From contig NZ_KB291607.1 of NCBI RefSeq assembly GCF_000320405.1, positions 62,001 to 126,000 of the forward strand: 64,000 nucleotides of DNA, in the 5' to 3' direction. The position numbers and the translations under genes were made by a program. The notes beneath the pieces were generated by a model. The model was not told the origin of the DNA, made no database searches, and saw nothing but the letters and a program-made list of their open reading frames with translations. The DNA comes from Clostridium celatum DSM 1785. Its GTDB lineage: Bacteria; Bacillota; Clostridia; Clostridiales; Clostridiaceae. Below, in pieces: positions 7,069-16,684 of this stretch (position 1 is the stretch's first letter; each line of letters starts with the position of its first letter).

Positions 7069-8178
7069 ATGAAAGTATGCTCTCATTGTGGCTTTAAAGT
7101 GCTGGATAACCAAAGGTATTGTGCAAAATGTGGTTTTCCTATAGATTCAGCTAATAGCCAAACAAATAATATTATTAATAATGAAGAAGAAACAAATGAA
7201 ATTGAGAAAACCATTAGGCTAAATATTACTGATACTCATGAAAAAAAACATGTTAAAAAACCTATATTAATAATTACTGTACTATTGATATCTGTTTTAA
7301 TTTTATCTGTAATTATAATGGCAATAAAGCTTTCTAATATAGATACTACTCCTAATATAGTAAATAATAAAAATACAAATGAATATGATAAATCCCAAAC
7401 TAATTCTAAAACTACCAATACTACTGGAACAACCACTTCCTCTAATACTGAAAACAAATTGTCCAATGGTGAAGTTGAAATAAGTAATCAAGAAAAAACA
7501 AATAATAACAATCAATCCTCTAACTCGAAATACTAATAATCAATCATCACAAGTAAATACAGCAGAGGTTTATATAAAAAAATATTCAAATAGAGCTTTT
7601 ATAATTGAAGATAGCGATAAAGTAGAACTAACTTATTCAGCTATAAACCATCTTTCTGAAGAAGAACTTTTTATTGCTCGTATGAAATGTTTGCAAGATA
7701 TGGTTATACTTTTGCTCCTGGTAGCAATTTGTAAAGTTTTTTTGAAAGTAAAGATTGGTATTCTCCAAGCTCTCAAGATTTTTCTAAATTCGAATTCGAT
7801 ACACAAATTGAAGAAGATAATTGTAATTTAATAAAAGCATTAGAGTTTGTAAGAGCATCTGCAAATTTCTATCCACCTATAAGCTCTGATTTTGTTTTCC
7901 CAAATAGTAATAGTGTATTATTATCATCTAGTGATGTTTCTTCACTTAATAACTGGGAACTTATTATTGCTACAAATGAGATATATGCTAGATATGGCTA
8001 TAGATTTTCAATATCTGAACTACAAGATCATTTTAATAGTAAATCGTGGTATGTTAATATCACTAATCCATCAAATGATATAGTTTTTAGTGATATTGAA
8101 GATGCTAATCTAAAAACCATAGTAAAAGAAAAGGATAGTAGAGTTAAGGATGCTTTAATGCATGATTTAGGTAAATAA
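7069..8178 (+). pseudogene. Zinc-ribbon membrane protein with two YARHG domains, broken by three lesions
   Basis: The first frame (7069-7536) encodes a C4 zinc ribbon (CSHCGFK...CAKCGFP), a membrane segment at residues about 65-87 and an Asn/Thr-rich linker. The reading then continues only after a one-base insertion near 7527-7530, giving NTNNQSS... up to LSEEELFIAR. A one-base loss near 7681 must be corrected to read NEMFARYGYTFAPG, and a TAA at 7732-7734 sits where Gln is expected. Downstream the frame is open to 8178 and holds a second YARHG unit (NEIYARYGYRFS...HFNSKSWY). YARHG domains are extracellular and found in surface proteins of gut Firmicutes. N-terminus resembles the gene at 5749. 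Three lesions argue for real decay. Confidence 0.8.
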
Positions 8179-8235
8179 TTATATCACTATTTAATATGTT
8201 CTTTAGACAATAAAATAATTTATATAATAACTAAA

Positions 8236-8280
8236 AGAGAGTAGCTAGATTTGTATTTTACACAAATTTAGCTACTCTCT
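8236..8280. terminator. Strong hairpin between convergent genes
   Basis: AGAGAGTAGCTAGATTTGT pairs with ACAAATTTAGCTACTCTCT around ATTTTAC, with one mismatch. It lies between the YARHG pseudogene (+) and the end of the leftward T7SS operon, so it could serve either. Typical T-runs are weak. Confidence 0.6.
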
Positions 8281-8434
8281 CAATACATCTAGTTACTCTA
8301 CTTAATAACAGACCATAAGCTTATGAAATTCCTATTATGCCATCTCTAGCACTACTTACGCCACTGTTATTACTATTAATTTTATCAACACTATTATCTT
8401 TTATATTATCAATAATTTCTTTGTATTAATAGTT

Positions 8435-9580
8435 TTAACCTATATCATCATCACCACCTAGAACTAATTCTGAAATCTCATCTTTTAATAAATCAGTTCC
8501 TTTTTCTTTTACTACATTAACTATTGATTTTGCCATACCTTCAGCAGTTACTTCTTCTCCATCTTTAATAACTTCCCCAACATATTTTCCTGCTGCTTCT
8601 CCACTGTCAACAACTATATCTCCTATTATTTCATCCTTAAATGCACCTTTTAATTCGTCCTTAACAGAATCAACAGCTATACTCTTAGCATTCTCTATAA
8701 CTCCTTCACCAACATCATAAACAAGATCTATACCAGTCTCCTTACTCTTAAGAGCTTTTTCAAATCCAGCTTTAGCAGCTCCTTTGGCTATTTTTTTACC
8801 TACACTCTTTATTTTTTCCTTTGCTACATCCCTAAATAAATTCTTAGAAACAACCTTTGTTCCAGATTTCACTACCTCTGCACCTGTTTTGTTTGCTATA
8901 CCTCCTCCTACTTCACTTGCTACACCTCCACCTGCACTACTAGCTAAACCACTGACTGCAAATCCAACTGCTGCTCCGGCTACTGCCCCAACTGCAGATC
9001 CAAACATCAATCCATTTGCAAATCCATCTATAAAATTTCCACCTTTTTTTTCACTTATGATACCACTAACTACTCCAGCTGAACCCCCTACAACTGTTGC
9101 TCCTACAGCTGCACCAATTGCTATTGAGGATCCTCCTGTAACTGGTATTGCTATAATTGATACTCCAATAACAGTTACTCCAACTGCTATCTTAATAAGA
9201 TTTTTATCAAATAATTTCTTCTTTTTCTTAGTCTTTTTCTTTGGTTTACTAGAGTTATCGTTACTATAATTTTCAATACCACCCATTAAGTTCTCATCAA
9301 GAACCTTTAATAATTTCACTACTGTTTTTTCTGCATTTTCATAATTAGTAGATGCAAATAATAGCAGGTATTGAATCTTTTCCATTCTCTCTTCAACTTT
9401 CAATATCCTTATTTGAAGAGAATTCATTGAATCAACTATATTTCTCTTATACTTTACTTCATAATCGAGTTGTTTTTGTATACTTTCCAAACGTTCTCTT
9501 TTATCGGCTAAATTCCTCATGTAGCTTTTTAACTGTTCTGCATTACTTCTCACAGTATTTGTATCTATTAATATTTCCAT
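8435..9580 (-). CDS. Putative T7SS substrate with coiled-coil N-terminus and glycine-zipper region
   Basis: A 381-residue protein. Residues 1-100 are helical and coiled-coil-like (IDTNTVRSNAEQLKSYMRNL onward), like the N-terminal targeting domains of T7SS-secreted proteins. A Lys-rich stretch (KKKTKKKKK, about 113-121) precedes an Ala/Gly/Val-rich region at about 130-230 that could insert in a membrane, followed by a charged helical C-terminus. I recognise no enzymatic toxin domain. Start is the ATG at 9580 with TAGGGA overlapping the stop of the previous gene, so the two are coupled. Being last in the operon fits a substrate. Two in-frame TAA codons end it, after which 33 more coding-like codons follow (see findings). 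Confidence 0.6.
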   Translation of the reverse strand: MEILIDTNTVRSNAEQLKSYMRNLADKRERLESIQKQLDYEVKYKRNIVDSMNSLQIRILKVEERMEKIQYLLLFASTNYENAEKTVVKLLKVLDENLMGGIENYSNDNSSKPKKKTKKKKKLFDKNLIKIAVGVTVIGVSIIAIPVTGGSSIAIGAAVGATVVGGSAGVVSGIISEKKGGNFIDGFANGLMFGSAVGAVAGAAVGFAVSGLASSAGGGVASEVGGGIANKTGAEVVKSGTKVVSKNLFRDVAKEKIKSVGKKIAKGAAKAGFEKALKSKETGIDLVYDVGEGVIENAKSIAVDSVKDELKGAFKDEIIGDIVVDSGEAAGKYVGEVIKDGEEVTAEGMAKSIVNVVKEKGTDLLKDEISELVLGGDDDIG

Positions 9581-9588
9581 CTCATTCC

Positions 9589-9867
9589 CTACCAACTAGA
9601 ACCGCCATTTTTCCTAGAAGAATTATTATCTAACTCTTTAGACACACTAACTATAATTTCTCCCAAATTTTCAAGCTCATTTCCTATGCTACTAAGCTCA
9701 TGTTTTATACTATAAATTTCTTTTAATATAGTTGAAACTTCTACACTTCTATATTTGCTAGGCATTATATAAATTATATTCTCACACTTATTCCCTATAG
9801 TTTTTATATCATTTCCTAATATTGAAACTTTTCTTCCATTGTTTATATTTTTTGAAGCATCAAACAT
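9589..9867 (-). CDS. Small helical protein, probable partner of the downstream T7SS substrate
   Basis: A 92-residue, mostly helical protein (KTIGNKCENIIYIM, ILKEIYSIKHELSSIGNELENLG) ending in GGSSW. I do not recognise a family. Size, helical content and position directly before a putative substrate resemble the small partner/chaperone proteins that pair with LXG-type T7SS substrates, but no signature proves it. The ATG at 9867 is preferred; a TTG 9 bases upstream lies only 3 bases from the GGGAG site. It overlaps translationally with the next gene. Confidence 0.5.
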   Translation of the reverse strand: MFDASKNINNGRKVSILGNDIKTIGNKCENIIYIMPSKYRSVEVSTILKEIYSIKHELSSIGNELENLGEIIVSVSKELDNNSSRKNGGSSW

Positions 9868-9987
9868 TATAAACAATCACTCCCTTTAAGCCCTTAATGT
9901 ATACTTAAACCTTTAAAATTTATTTATTCATCCAGGGCCTATACCTTCATTAAAATATTTATATATAACTAATAACTCTTAATATAT

Positions 9988-10239
9988 TTATTTCAAATTT
10001 TCTTCTACAAATTTAACTTCCTCATCATCTCTATATCCTAAATAATAAACTTTGTCTATTTGGTCATGATTAAATAAGTACATAAATTCCTCATTTATAT
10101 TTCCTTCAGGATATAAACAAGCTAAATAATCCCATTCTTTCCCTGTTTCTATATGAATTTGCTTTCTTCCATAAATCATCACTCTTTTAGTTCCATTTTT
10201 CAATAAAACCACTGATCCAATTGGTAAATATTTATCCAT
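9988..10239 (-). CDS. DUF4176-like protein of the T7SS locus
   Basis: An 83-residue cytoplasmic protein beginning MDKYLPIGSVVLLKNGTKRVMIYGR and continuing with EWDYLACLYPEGN and FNHDQIDKVYYLGY. This pattern matches the DUF4176 family, commonly encoded among WXG100 and EssC genes in Firmicutes; its role is unknown, possibly a chaperone or assembly factor. AAAGGAG lies 9 bases before the ATG. Its position between WXG100 genes and the putative substrate gene supports membership of the locus. Confidence 0.75.
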   Translation of the reverse strand: MDKYLPIGSVVLLKNGTKRVMIYGRKQIHIETGKEWDYLACLYPEGNINEEFMYLFNHDQIDKVYYLGYRDDEEVKFVEENLK

Positions 10240-10383
10240 TAAGCATATCTCCTTTATTCTCCATATAATTTATTTATAAAAAAAAATATAGTTGAAATAT
10301 ATTATTAAAATCAGTAATATTCCTTTACATACCTAATTTAAATAACATATTCAACTATTTAATCTGATGTACTCTAATAATTA

Positions 10384-10686
10384 TTATTCAAATGCACTTG
10401 CATTGCTATTTATGCTAGATTCAGCATTTGTATATGAATCAACTGTAGTTTCTAAAAATGTCCCATAAGAATCAATAATCTTTCTACATTCTTGGAATTT
10501 TGATTCTAATTTATTGAAGTTTGTTCTTATTGTGCTTGAAGCCTGACTTTGCCAAGTTGACTCTAAAGAATTCATTTCCTTTTTAATATCATCAAGCCTT
10601 GTTGCTAATTGGCTATTTAATGCTTTTATAGTTTTTGCAGTTGCACGAACTTCCTCTAAATTAATATTAATTCCTTCTATACTCAT
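10384..10686 (-). CDS. WXG100-family protein (EsxA/YukE-like)
   Basis: A 100-residue helical hairpin protein. Two long helices flank the turn STWQSQASS (residues about 53-61), a WXG variant with Trp-Gln-Ser, and the C-terminal YTNAESSI follows the YxxxD/E type export signal pattern. Such proteins are small secreted dimers and obligate substrates of T7SS. GGGGTGAT lies upstream. It begins 19 bases after the other WXG100 gene and may form a heterodimer with it. Confidence 0.85.
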   Translation of the reverse strand: MSIEGININLEEVRATAKTIKALNSQLATRLDDIKKEMNSLESTWQSQASSTIRTNFNKLESKFQECRKIIDSYGTFLETTVDSYTNAESSINSNASAFE

Positions 10687-10704
10687 TTATATATCACCCC
10701 ACCA

Positions 10705-11004
10705 CTAATTTGTTAATGTCTTAGCTTTATTTACTACTTCTTCTTGAGTATTTTTATATATCTTTGCACTTTGCTTCAAAAATGTTGAATAATCATCTAG
10801 AAGCTTCTTTATTTGATTTAAATCCTCTCTAAAGCCTTGAATTTGGGTTGTATAAGCAATATTATCTGCACCTTGCCATGCTTTTTCCATTGCTTCTACT
10901 TCTGTAAATAATTGCTTATATAATTTTGCATAATCTGCTGCTTGCTGCTCCATTTTATTTGCAGCCATTTCTAACTTGCTTGGATCTACCATAATTTTTG
11001 CCAT
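10705..11004 (-). CDS. WXG100-family protein (EsxA/YukE-like), second copy
   Basis: A 99-residue protein with the classic pattern: helix, EKAWQGADN turn (Trp-Gln-Gly, residues about 42-44), second helix, and a C-terminal YKNTQEE compatible with the YxxxE export signal. The start MAKIMVDPSKLE at 11004 follows AGGGAGTGG; the longer frame to 11058 has no site. It lies directly downstream of essC, the order seen in several clostridial T7SS loci. Confidence 0.88.
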   Translation of the reverse strand: MAKIMVDPSKLEMAANKMEQQAADYAKLYKQLFTEVEAMEKAWQGADNIAYTTQIQGFREDLNQIKKLLDDYSTFLKQSAKIYKNTQEEVVNKAKTLTN

Positions 11005-11185
11005 ATAACCACTCCCTTTGTACTTATAAAATTTATATATATTTTTTTGATATATCATAATAAGCTTTAATTAAACTTTACATAAATCAATCCCATCCTA
11101 ATTAATGCAATGATATTTAATTAGTTTAATTTAATGATATTTATTTAATATTCTTCTGCAAATTCCTATTTTCCTTAACCATACT

Positions 11186-14100
11186 TTAATCATCTTCTTG
11201 TACCTTATTTACACTAGTAAGAACCTTAATTAATTTAACTTTTCCATCATTTATTGCATATCCAAAGTCATCGCCTATTTCTGAATACATCTCTTTAGTA
11301 ATTTTGTTTATTTTTAATTGATATTGTTCTGAAATTCCATTACCTATCCAAATACCATCACTTAGTGAAACTTGCTTACTAAACCATTCTTCATAGCTTA
11401 TAGAACTTAAATTATTGATGTCTTCAACTAAGATAAAGTTGATATTATATGATAATTTTCCATTTAACATAAAGACATTTACTTTATCCTTACTATCTTC
11501 TGATAAATATTTAAAAAACTCATTAAAAGAATTAATAATACATTTAATGTTTTTATACTTTTTAATTTCAATATTATTTCCTATTGAATTCTTAACTTCT
11601 TTATGGCGTTGTACTAAAGTATTAAATAGCTCAACTGCTATAGCATCAAACTCTGCTGAATCATTAATATATCTATATTTTCTATTTTTATCTTCAATAA
11701 AAGAATTCTTAGCATCAATTACTATTACTTCATCAGTACATTCTGCCATAACTTCTGCTAAACCTTGTGAAAAGCTATTATTACTTTGATTTTGAGATAA
11801 AACCATGTTTACAAAGAATTTATCAAAATCATAATGCTTAATTTTAAGTGTATCTTTTTCAACACCAATAGGAACTCCTTTAAATTTATCACTATGATTA
11901 ATTTCATCTTCAAAGAATAATAAATCAACATTTTGTGGTAATATAGGAATTTTCCTTGCAAACGCTTTGTCCCATTCAATACTATATTTATTACAATAAG
12001 ACTTAATTAATTCAAAAATATTGTCTACCTCTTTAAATGAAAGAGCTATTTGGAATTCATAAACTCTATCAATTTTAAATATTCCTCTTCCTTTATACTT
12101 TGATGGAATAACCCCATCTGTATGTCCTAAAACTGATACATATTCACTACTATCATTAAGTTGAAGAGAATATATATTTTTGAAGTTTTGAAGCAATTTA
12201 TATCTTATTCCACTTACATTTGATACAGTTAAAATAAAGTAAATTCCATACTTTGTACACTCTCTTGTTAAATAAGCTATGTCCTCTTCCTTATCTTCAT
12301 ATATCTCAATGAAGGCTGTAATATTATGAATTACTATTACTAAAGACTCTATACTACATCCACTATTTTTAATGTATGAATTATAATCTCCACCAAAATC
12401 AACAAATAGCTTTTTTCTCTTTTCAATTTCTTCATATAACATTTTAAATAAATTATTTATCTTTTCAGCTTCATAAGAGAATAATACTTCCCCAACATGA
12501 GGAGCTTTTTCAAAAACCTTCAAAATTTCTGTATTAAAATCTAATACGTACAAATTCACTTCTTCTGGTGTATGACTCTTAATCAATGAATAAATAAGCG
12601 TTGTAATAAATGTAGTTTTACCACTTTCTGCAGAACCATAAACAATAGTATTTCCCCCTTGAGAAATAGGAATAGTCAATGGATGTTGAGATTGTGTCGT
12701 AGGATCGTCATATTCACCAACTACAGGATTCAATTTATATTTAATATCTTCAATATCATATTTCTTTCTAATATCCTCAAGAAAAATTATTGGAGATATT
12801 GGTTCAAGCCATATTGGTCTAACTTTAATATTTTCTTCCTTTGAAATATTAATAATATATTTAACTATTTCATCTATTTGTTTTGGAGGATTCTTAGATA
12901 ACTTAGCTTTCTTATCTATTTTTGCACTCCTTAAAACCCTACCTATATTATCTATAACTGCAATACTTTCATCTTTATTAACTTCAAATCTATTGGATGG
13001 ATAATAAGGTGCTCCTGACCATGCAGATTGTCCAATTTCAAACAATTCATTAAAGCCTACTTGTAAATAAAATCTACCTGTTTCAGCTATTTCAGCTGCA
13101 TCTGCTCTTTTAATTACATCCATACTATCTGACTTTTCTTGAACCTTTAAACAAACCCTAAATCTAGAATTACTCCATATTTGATCATCAACAACACCTG
13201 CTGGCTTTTGTGTTGCAAGTATTAAATGAACACCTAAACTTCTACCTATTCTTGCTGCACTTATAAGTTGTTCCATAAACTCTGGCTGTTGAACCTTAAG
13301 CTCCGCGAACTCATCAGATATAATAAATAAATGTTGTAGTGGCTCACTAACCTTTCCTTCTCTATATAACTTTTGATACTTATATATATCTATATTACTT
13401 ATTTGCATATGTTTACTTGCCTTAGAAAATATAGCTTGCCTACGTTTCAACTCACTTTGTATAGATATTAGGGAACGTTTAACTGCTGCACCATCCAAAT
13501 TTGTTATTGTACCTGCAACATGAGGTAGATTTGTAAATGCATTTGCCATTCCTCCACCCTTATAGTCAATTAAAATAAAAGCAACTTCATCAGGATGATA
13601 ATTAATAGCTAATGAAAGTATAAATGTAATTATAAATTCACTTTTACCTGAACCTGTCATTCCAGCTATTAATCCATGAGGGCCATGAAACTTTTCATGT
13701 AAATCTAATTTAAATAAATCACCCATTGCATCTACACCAACTTCAGTTTCAATACTTTTAGTAGGATCACTTTTATTCCATCTTTCTAAAATATTAAGAT
13801 GTTCTATTTTTCCTACCTTAAACATTTCTAAGAAAGTTATCATTTCTGGCAATGAATTTTTACTATTTTCATCATCAAGAACAATATTAGATAGCTTAAT
13901 AGCTAAATCTTCACAGTTTACATCTGCTAGAGCCTCCATATTAAATTCTATATATTTTCCTGATATATCATCCTTATCATATATTTGAGCACTTTCAAGT
14001 GTAACTTCTATAACAGTTGAACATTCCTTAGGCAAGTTTTTTATTTCATCATATAAACTAACAATACTAAAGCCCAAATTTTCCTTTTCCCTTAATATTG

Positions 14101-15796
14101 ATTTAATAAATTCAGATTTTACCTCTAAGGTTTTACTCATAGAAAATATTATATAATAAGGAAGTAACTCTTCTATTTCTTTCTTACTATTGTTTTTTCT
14201 TTCAACTATTATTTTTTCCATGTTCATAGATATTTCTTTTACATCTTTTACATTTGTACCGATAAATCTAATACTTTTATCTTCACTCCATGAATGTGGT
14301 AACCATTTTGAAAACCCCCACTCTTCTTCATCTTTTTCATCATACAAAAATATAAACTTCAATTGATCATAGCCTTGAAGTGCTGCTAACTGAAATATTA
14401 TTGATTTAATAAGAGATTTTGCACTTTTTCTATCACCAATTATTCCAGTTGCCTTTTCATCAAATAATGATATTGTAATTGGAGCAGGATTTATCATTTT
14501 AGGCTCATCAATAAGCTTATATAAATCATTTTTTAATTCATCTTCCTCTAACTCAAACTTCTTTTCCTCATAGCCAAAATCCGCTTCTATTGGTAAACTG
14601 CCTACTCCTAGTCTTACCCTTGCAAAATCATTATGACTAATAATTCTTTCCCAAAGGTTTATTTCTCTATTTTCTATCATTTCAACACATTCATAAATTG
14701 AAGTGTTATTTGCATATAATATTCTTCTTTGCTTCTCACATTCTAATGCAATATCAGACCTTACTTCTTCTATATAATTCTTATATTTTAACTTTCTAAT
14801 TTCCTCATTTTTCAAAATCCTTTTCTTTTCATATCTTTTAGTTAAGACAGGCCATAAAACTGTACCAAGTATCATGCTAAAAGCCATAAAAATTGTTGGT
14901 AAAGCTGTAGTTAAATCTCCCCCATTGCTTATGATATTTTCAACTGTAACTATACTAGTAAGAAGACTTGCCATTCCCATAGTAATAGATGGTCCTAGCA
15001 TATACATTAATGGTACTTCTTCACCTTTTGTTGGTGCTGGAGGAGAATCTATTTTAAATTCTCTTCTTTCTATATCCTTCTTAAATCTTGGTGAACGAAA
15101 AAATATTTCTTTCTCTATACTTTTCTCTTCAAGGTCTTCTAATTTATCTGTAACTATAGTTTTAGGAACTGCCTTTTTTAATAAATTAAAACAACTTTCA
15201 TCAATAACAACAGCATTATTAGGATTATTAATAGCTAAAATATTACCGTTATATACTATTTTTAATCCCATTATATAAATGACATCTCCAACTACCAGCT
15301 TTTTTTCTACTATCTTTTTACCATTTACATAAGTTCCATTTGAACTATCACAATCTATAACTGTAGCTTCTGAATTACCACTGTCATACTTTATCTGACA
15401 ATGAATTGGAGATACTAATTTATTTTCAAAACATATATTTGCTTCTTTACTTTTACCTATTTTTATTACTTCTTTATTTACTGTATATTTTTTAAACTTA
15501 TGAGCTTCTTCAGATTGATTTTGAGTAAATAATAAAGCAATCGTTGAATCACTCTTAAAAATCTTATACTTATTGAATGGTTGTAATTGTACTTTTGATA
15601 CTAAATTATCTTCGTCATCCTTTAATTTTGCATTTTTATTAGACCTTATGAACCATTTTCCTTCTTCCTCTTCTACAGTAATTAATGGTATTATGTTTTC
15701 ATCATCATCTTTAGTATTTATCACATATTTTCCAGATGTTTTTTTAGGCAATACATAATCTAACTTATTGTTCTTATCAATTAAAGTTAATAGCAA
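11186..15796 (-). CDS. essC: EssC/YukB-type FtsK/SpoIIIE ATPase of the type VII secretion system
   Basis: A 1536-residue membrane ATPase that powers WXG100 export. An FHA domain lies at residues about 100-180 (IKIGKSKEANI, SPIHC, NGTYVNGKK). Two membrane segments follow at about 265-320. A degenerate ATPase-like domain (about 440-620) precedes ATPase domain 1 with Walker A GMTGSGKS at about 709 and Walker B LFIISDEFAEL. Domain 2 has GSAESGKTT at about 1051 but a weak Walker B (VIVIHNI). The last domain (after 1330) shows no P-loop. This arrangement fits Firmicute EssC with one fully active motor. Start is TTG with AAGGAGG 9 bases before. EssA, EssB and EsaA are not found next to it. Confidence 0.95.
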   Translation of the reverse strand: MLLTLIDKNNKLDYVLPKKTSGKYVINTKDDDENIIPLITVEEEEGKWFIRSNKNAKLKDDEDNLVSKVQLQPFNKYKIFKSDSTIALLFTQNQSEEAHKFKKYTVNKEVIKIGKSKEANICFENKLVSPIHCQIKYDSGNSEATVIDCDSSNGTYVNGKKIVEKKLVVGDVIYIMGLKIVYNGNILAINNPNNAVVIDESCFNLLKKAVPKTIVTDKLEDLEEKSIEKEIFFRSPRFKKDIERREFKIDSPPAPTKGEEVPLMYMLGPSITMGMASLLTSIVTVENIISNGGDLTTALPTIFMAFSMILGTVLWPVLTKRYEKKRILKNEEIRKLKYKNYIEEVRSDIALECEKQRRILYANNTSIYECVEMIENREINLWERIISHNDFARVRLGVGSLPIEADFGYEEKKFELEEDELKNDLYKLIDEPKMINPAPITISLFDEKATGIIGDRKSAKSLIKSIIFQLAALQGYDQLKFIFLYDEKDEEEWGFSKWLPHSWSEDKSIRFIGTNVKDVKEISMNMEKIIVERKNNSKKEIEELLPYYIIFSMSKTLEVKSEFIKSILREKENLGFSIVSLYDEIKNLPKECSTVIEVTLESAQIYDKDDISGKYIEFNMEALADVNCEDLAIKLSNIVLDDENSKNSLPEMITFLEMFKVGKIEHLNILERWNKSDPTKSIETEVGVDAMGDLFKLDLHEKFHGPHGLIAGMTGSGKSEFIITFILSLAINYHPDEVAFILIDYKGGGMANAFTNLPHVAGTITNLDGAAVKRSLISIQSELKRRQAIFSKASKHMQISNIDIYKYQKLYREGKVSEPLQHLFIISDEFAELKVQQPEFMEQLISAARIGRSLGVHLILATQKPAGVVDDQIWSNSRFRVCLKVQEKSDSMDVIKRADAAEIAETGRFYLQVGFNELFEIGQSAWSGAPYYPSNRFEVNKDESIAVIDNIGRVLRSAKIDKKAKLSKNPPKQIDEIVKYIINISKEENIKVRPIWLEPISPIIFLEDIRKKYDIEDIKYKLNPVVGEYDDPTTQSQHPLTIPISQGGNTIVYGSAESGKTTFITTLIYSLIKSHTPEEVNLYVLDFNTEILKVFEKAPHVGEVLFSYEAEKINNLFKMLYEEIEKRKKLFVDFGGDYNSYIKNSGCSIESLVIVIHNITAFIEIYEDKEEDIAYLTRECTKYGIYFILTVSNVSGIRYKLLQNFKNIYSLQLNDSSEYVSVLGHTDGVIPSKYKGRGIFKIDRVYEFQIALSFKEVDNIFELIKSYCNKYSIEWDKAFARKIPILPQNVDLLFFEDEINHSDKFKGVPIGVEKDTLKIKHYDFDKFFVNMVLSQNQSNNSFSQGLAEVMAECTDEVIVIDAKNSFIEDKNRKYRYINDSAEFDAIAVELFNTLVQRHKEVKNSIGNNIEIKKYKNIKCIINSFNEFFKYLSEDSKDKVNVFMLNGKLSYNINFILVEDINNLSSISYEEWFSKQVSLSDGIWIGNGISEQYQLKINKITKEMYSEIGDDFGYAINDGKVKLIKVLTSVNKVQEDD

Positions 15797-15877
15797 ATTC
15801 CTCGCCTCCTTCTAACCATTTATATTTATATTTATTTATATTAATAAAAATTACTATTATGTAATGAAAGATAAAAC

Positions 15878-15918
15878 ACCCGCGGGGTGAATCCAAAAAT
15901 TGGATTCGCCCCGCGGGT
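15878..15918. repeat. RAYT-associated GC-rich palindrome, copy 4
   Basis: ACCCGCGGGGTGAATCCAA and TTGGATTCGCCCCGCGGGT pair around AAA with one G-T type difference. It lies between essC and the upstream kinase-like gene, 10 kb from the RAYT gene, so the family is dispersed, not a local duplication. It probably doubles as the transcription end of the kinase-like gene. Confidence 0.85.
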
Positions 15919-15929
15919 GCTTCTTATAA

Positions 15930-16535
15930 CTATTTATTTTTAACTTCTACTTCTTTTTCTCTAACAGGTTGTACTATTGGTTTGTTAATTCCAACAATCT
16001 TCATTATTTGCTCTGATCTTTCTTTTGTTGATCCTGTAATTACTGAATACTTAACATTTTCAGCATCTAAGAATCCTAAGATAGCCTTGTCCACTGCTTG
16101 AGCGACTTCCTCATCTTGCCATCTTACACCATCTTTCTTATATCCAAATTCTCTTGGAACAAAGAAGATATGATCATATTGTGGTAGGTCTCTTATTGCT
16201 AAGCTATATAAATCATTTAAGATTTCTATTTCCTTCTTAGTTCTTACCTTATCTCCAAGCATTAATCTTCCATATATGTACGGTACAAATGTTGCATAGT
16301 CAGTTACAGCATAATCATGAGAATCTAAGCTCTTTTCTAAATGTAATTGACCTAAGTATATTCCATATTGTTCTGAAATAGATTCAATCATACCCTTATC
16401 TCTTAAATAATCTGTGCTATATTCTGTAGCAACACCTACATTTATATCTCTAATTTTTAAGTCTACGTATAATTGTTGTATTAATGTTGTTTTACCACAT
16501 CTTGGCCCACCAAGGATAGCAATTCTTACTGGCAT
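15930..16535 (-). CDS. P-loop ATPase/kinase-like protein (NadR-like AAA)
   Basis: A 201-residue cytoplasmic P-loop protein. It begins MPVRIAILGGPRCGKTTLIQQL (Walker A GGPRCGKTT, residues 8-16), with ATEYSTDYLRD and DYAVTDYATF resembling the second motif of deoxynucleoside/nicotinamide riboside kinases. The substrate is not clear. The start at 16535 follows GGAGGGAT; a longer frame to 16571 is unsupported. Two palindromic structures flank it (15878-15918 and arms at 16582/16649). Confidence 0.6.
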   Translation of the reverse strand: MPVRIAILGGPRCGKTTLIQQLYVDLKIRDINVGVATEYSTDYLRDKGMIESISEQYGIYLGQLHLEKSLDSHDYAVTDYATFVPYIYGRLMLGDKVRTKKEIEILNDLYSLAIRDLPQYDHIFFVPREFGYKKDGVRWQDEEVAQAVDKAILGFLDAENVKYSVITGSTKERSEQIMKIVGINKPIVQPVREKEVEVKNK

Positions 16536-16684
16536 TGGTAATCCCTCCAAATATTTATATAAATTTTTCAAATTTTGTTCGTGCCCACGAGAAATTTAAT
16601 TATACCAATAACTTTAACTTTTTTCAACGACAATTTTTGCTATATTACCTCATGGGCATAATAATCAAAGTAATTATCTTCTAA

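Noticed and set aside
7236-7515. Two minus-strand frames opposite the zinc-ribbon/YARHG gene
   Set aside because: They are antisense shadows of a low-complexity Asn/Thr linker and membrane segment.
8784-9269. 161-codon plus-strand frame rich in Pro, Ala and Thr
   Set aside because: It is the antisense of the Gly/Ala/Val-rich region of the putative T7SS substrate; no start signals.
16582-16658. TGCCCACGAG and CTCATGGGCA complementary arms upstream of the kinase-like gene
   Set aside because: The loop of 57 bases is long and the arms short; not convincing as a riboswitch or as a member of the RAYT palindrome family.
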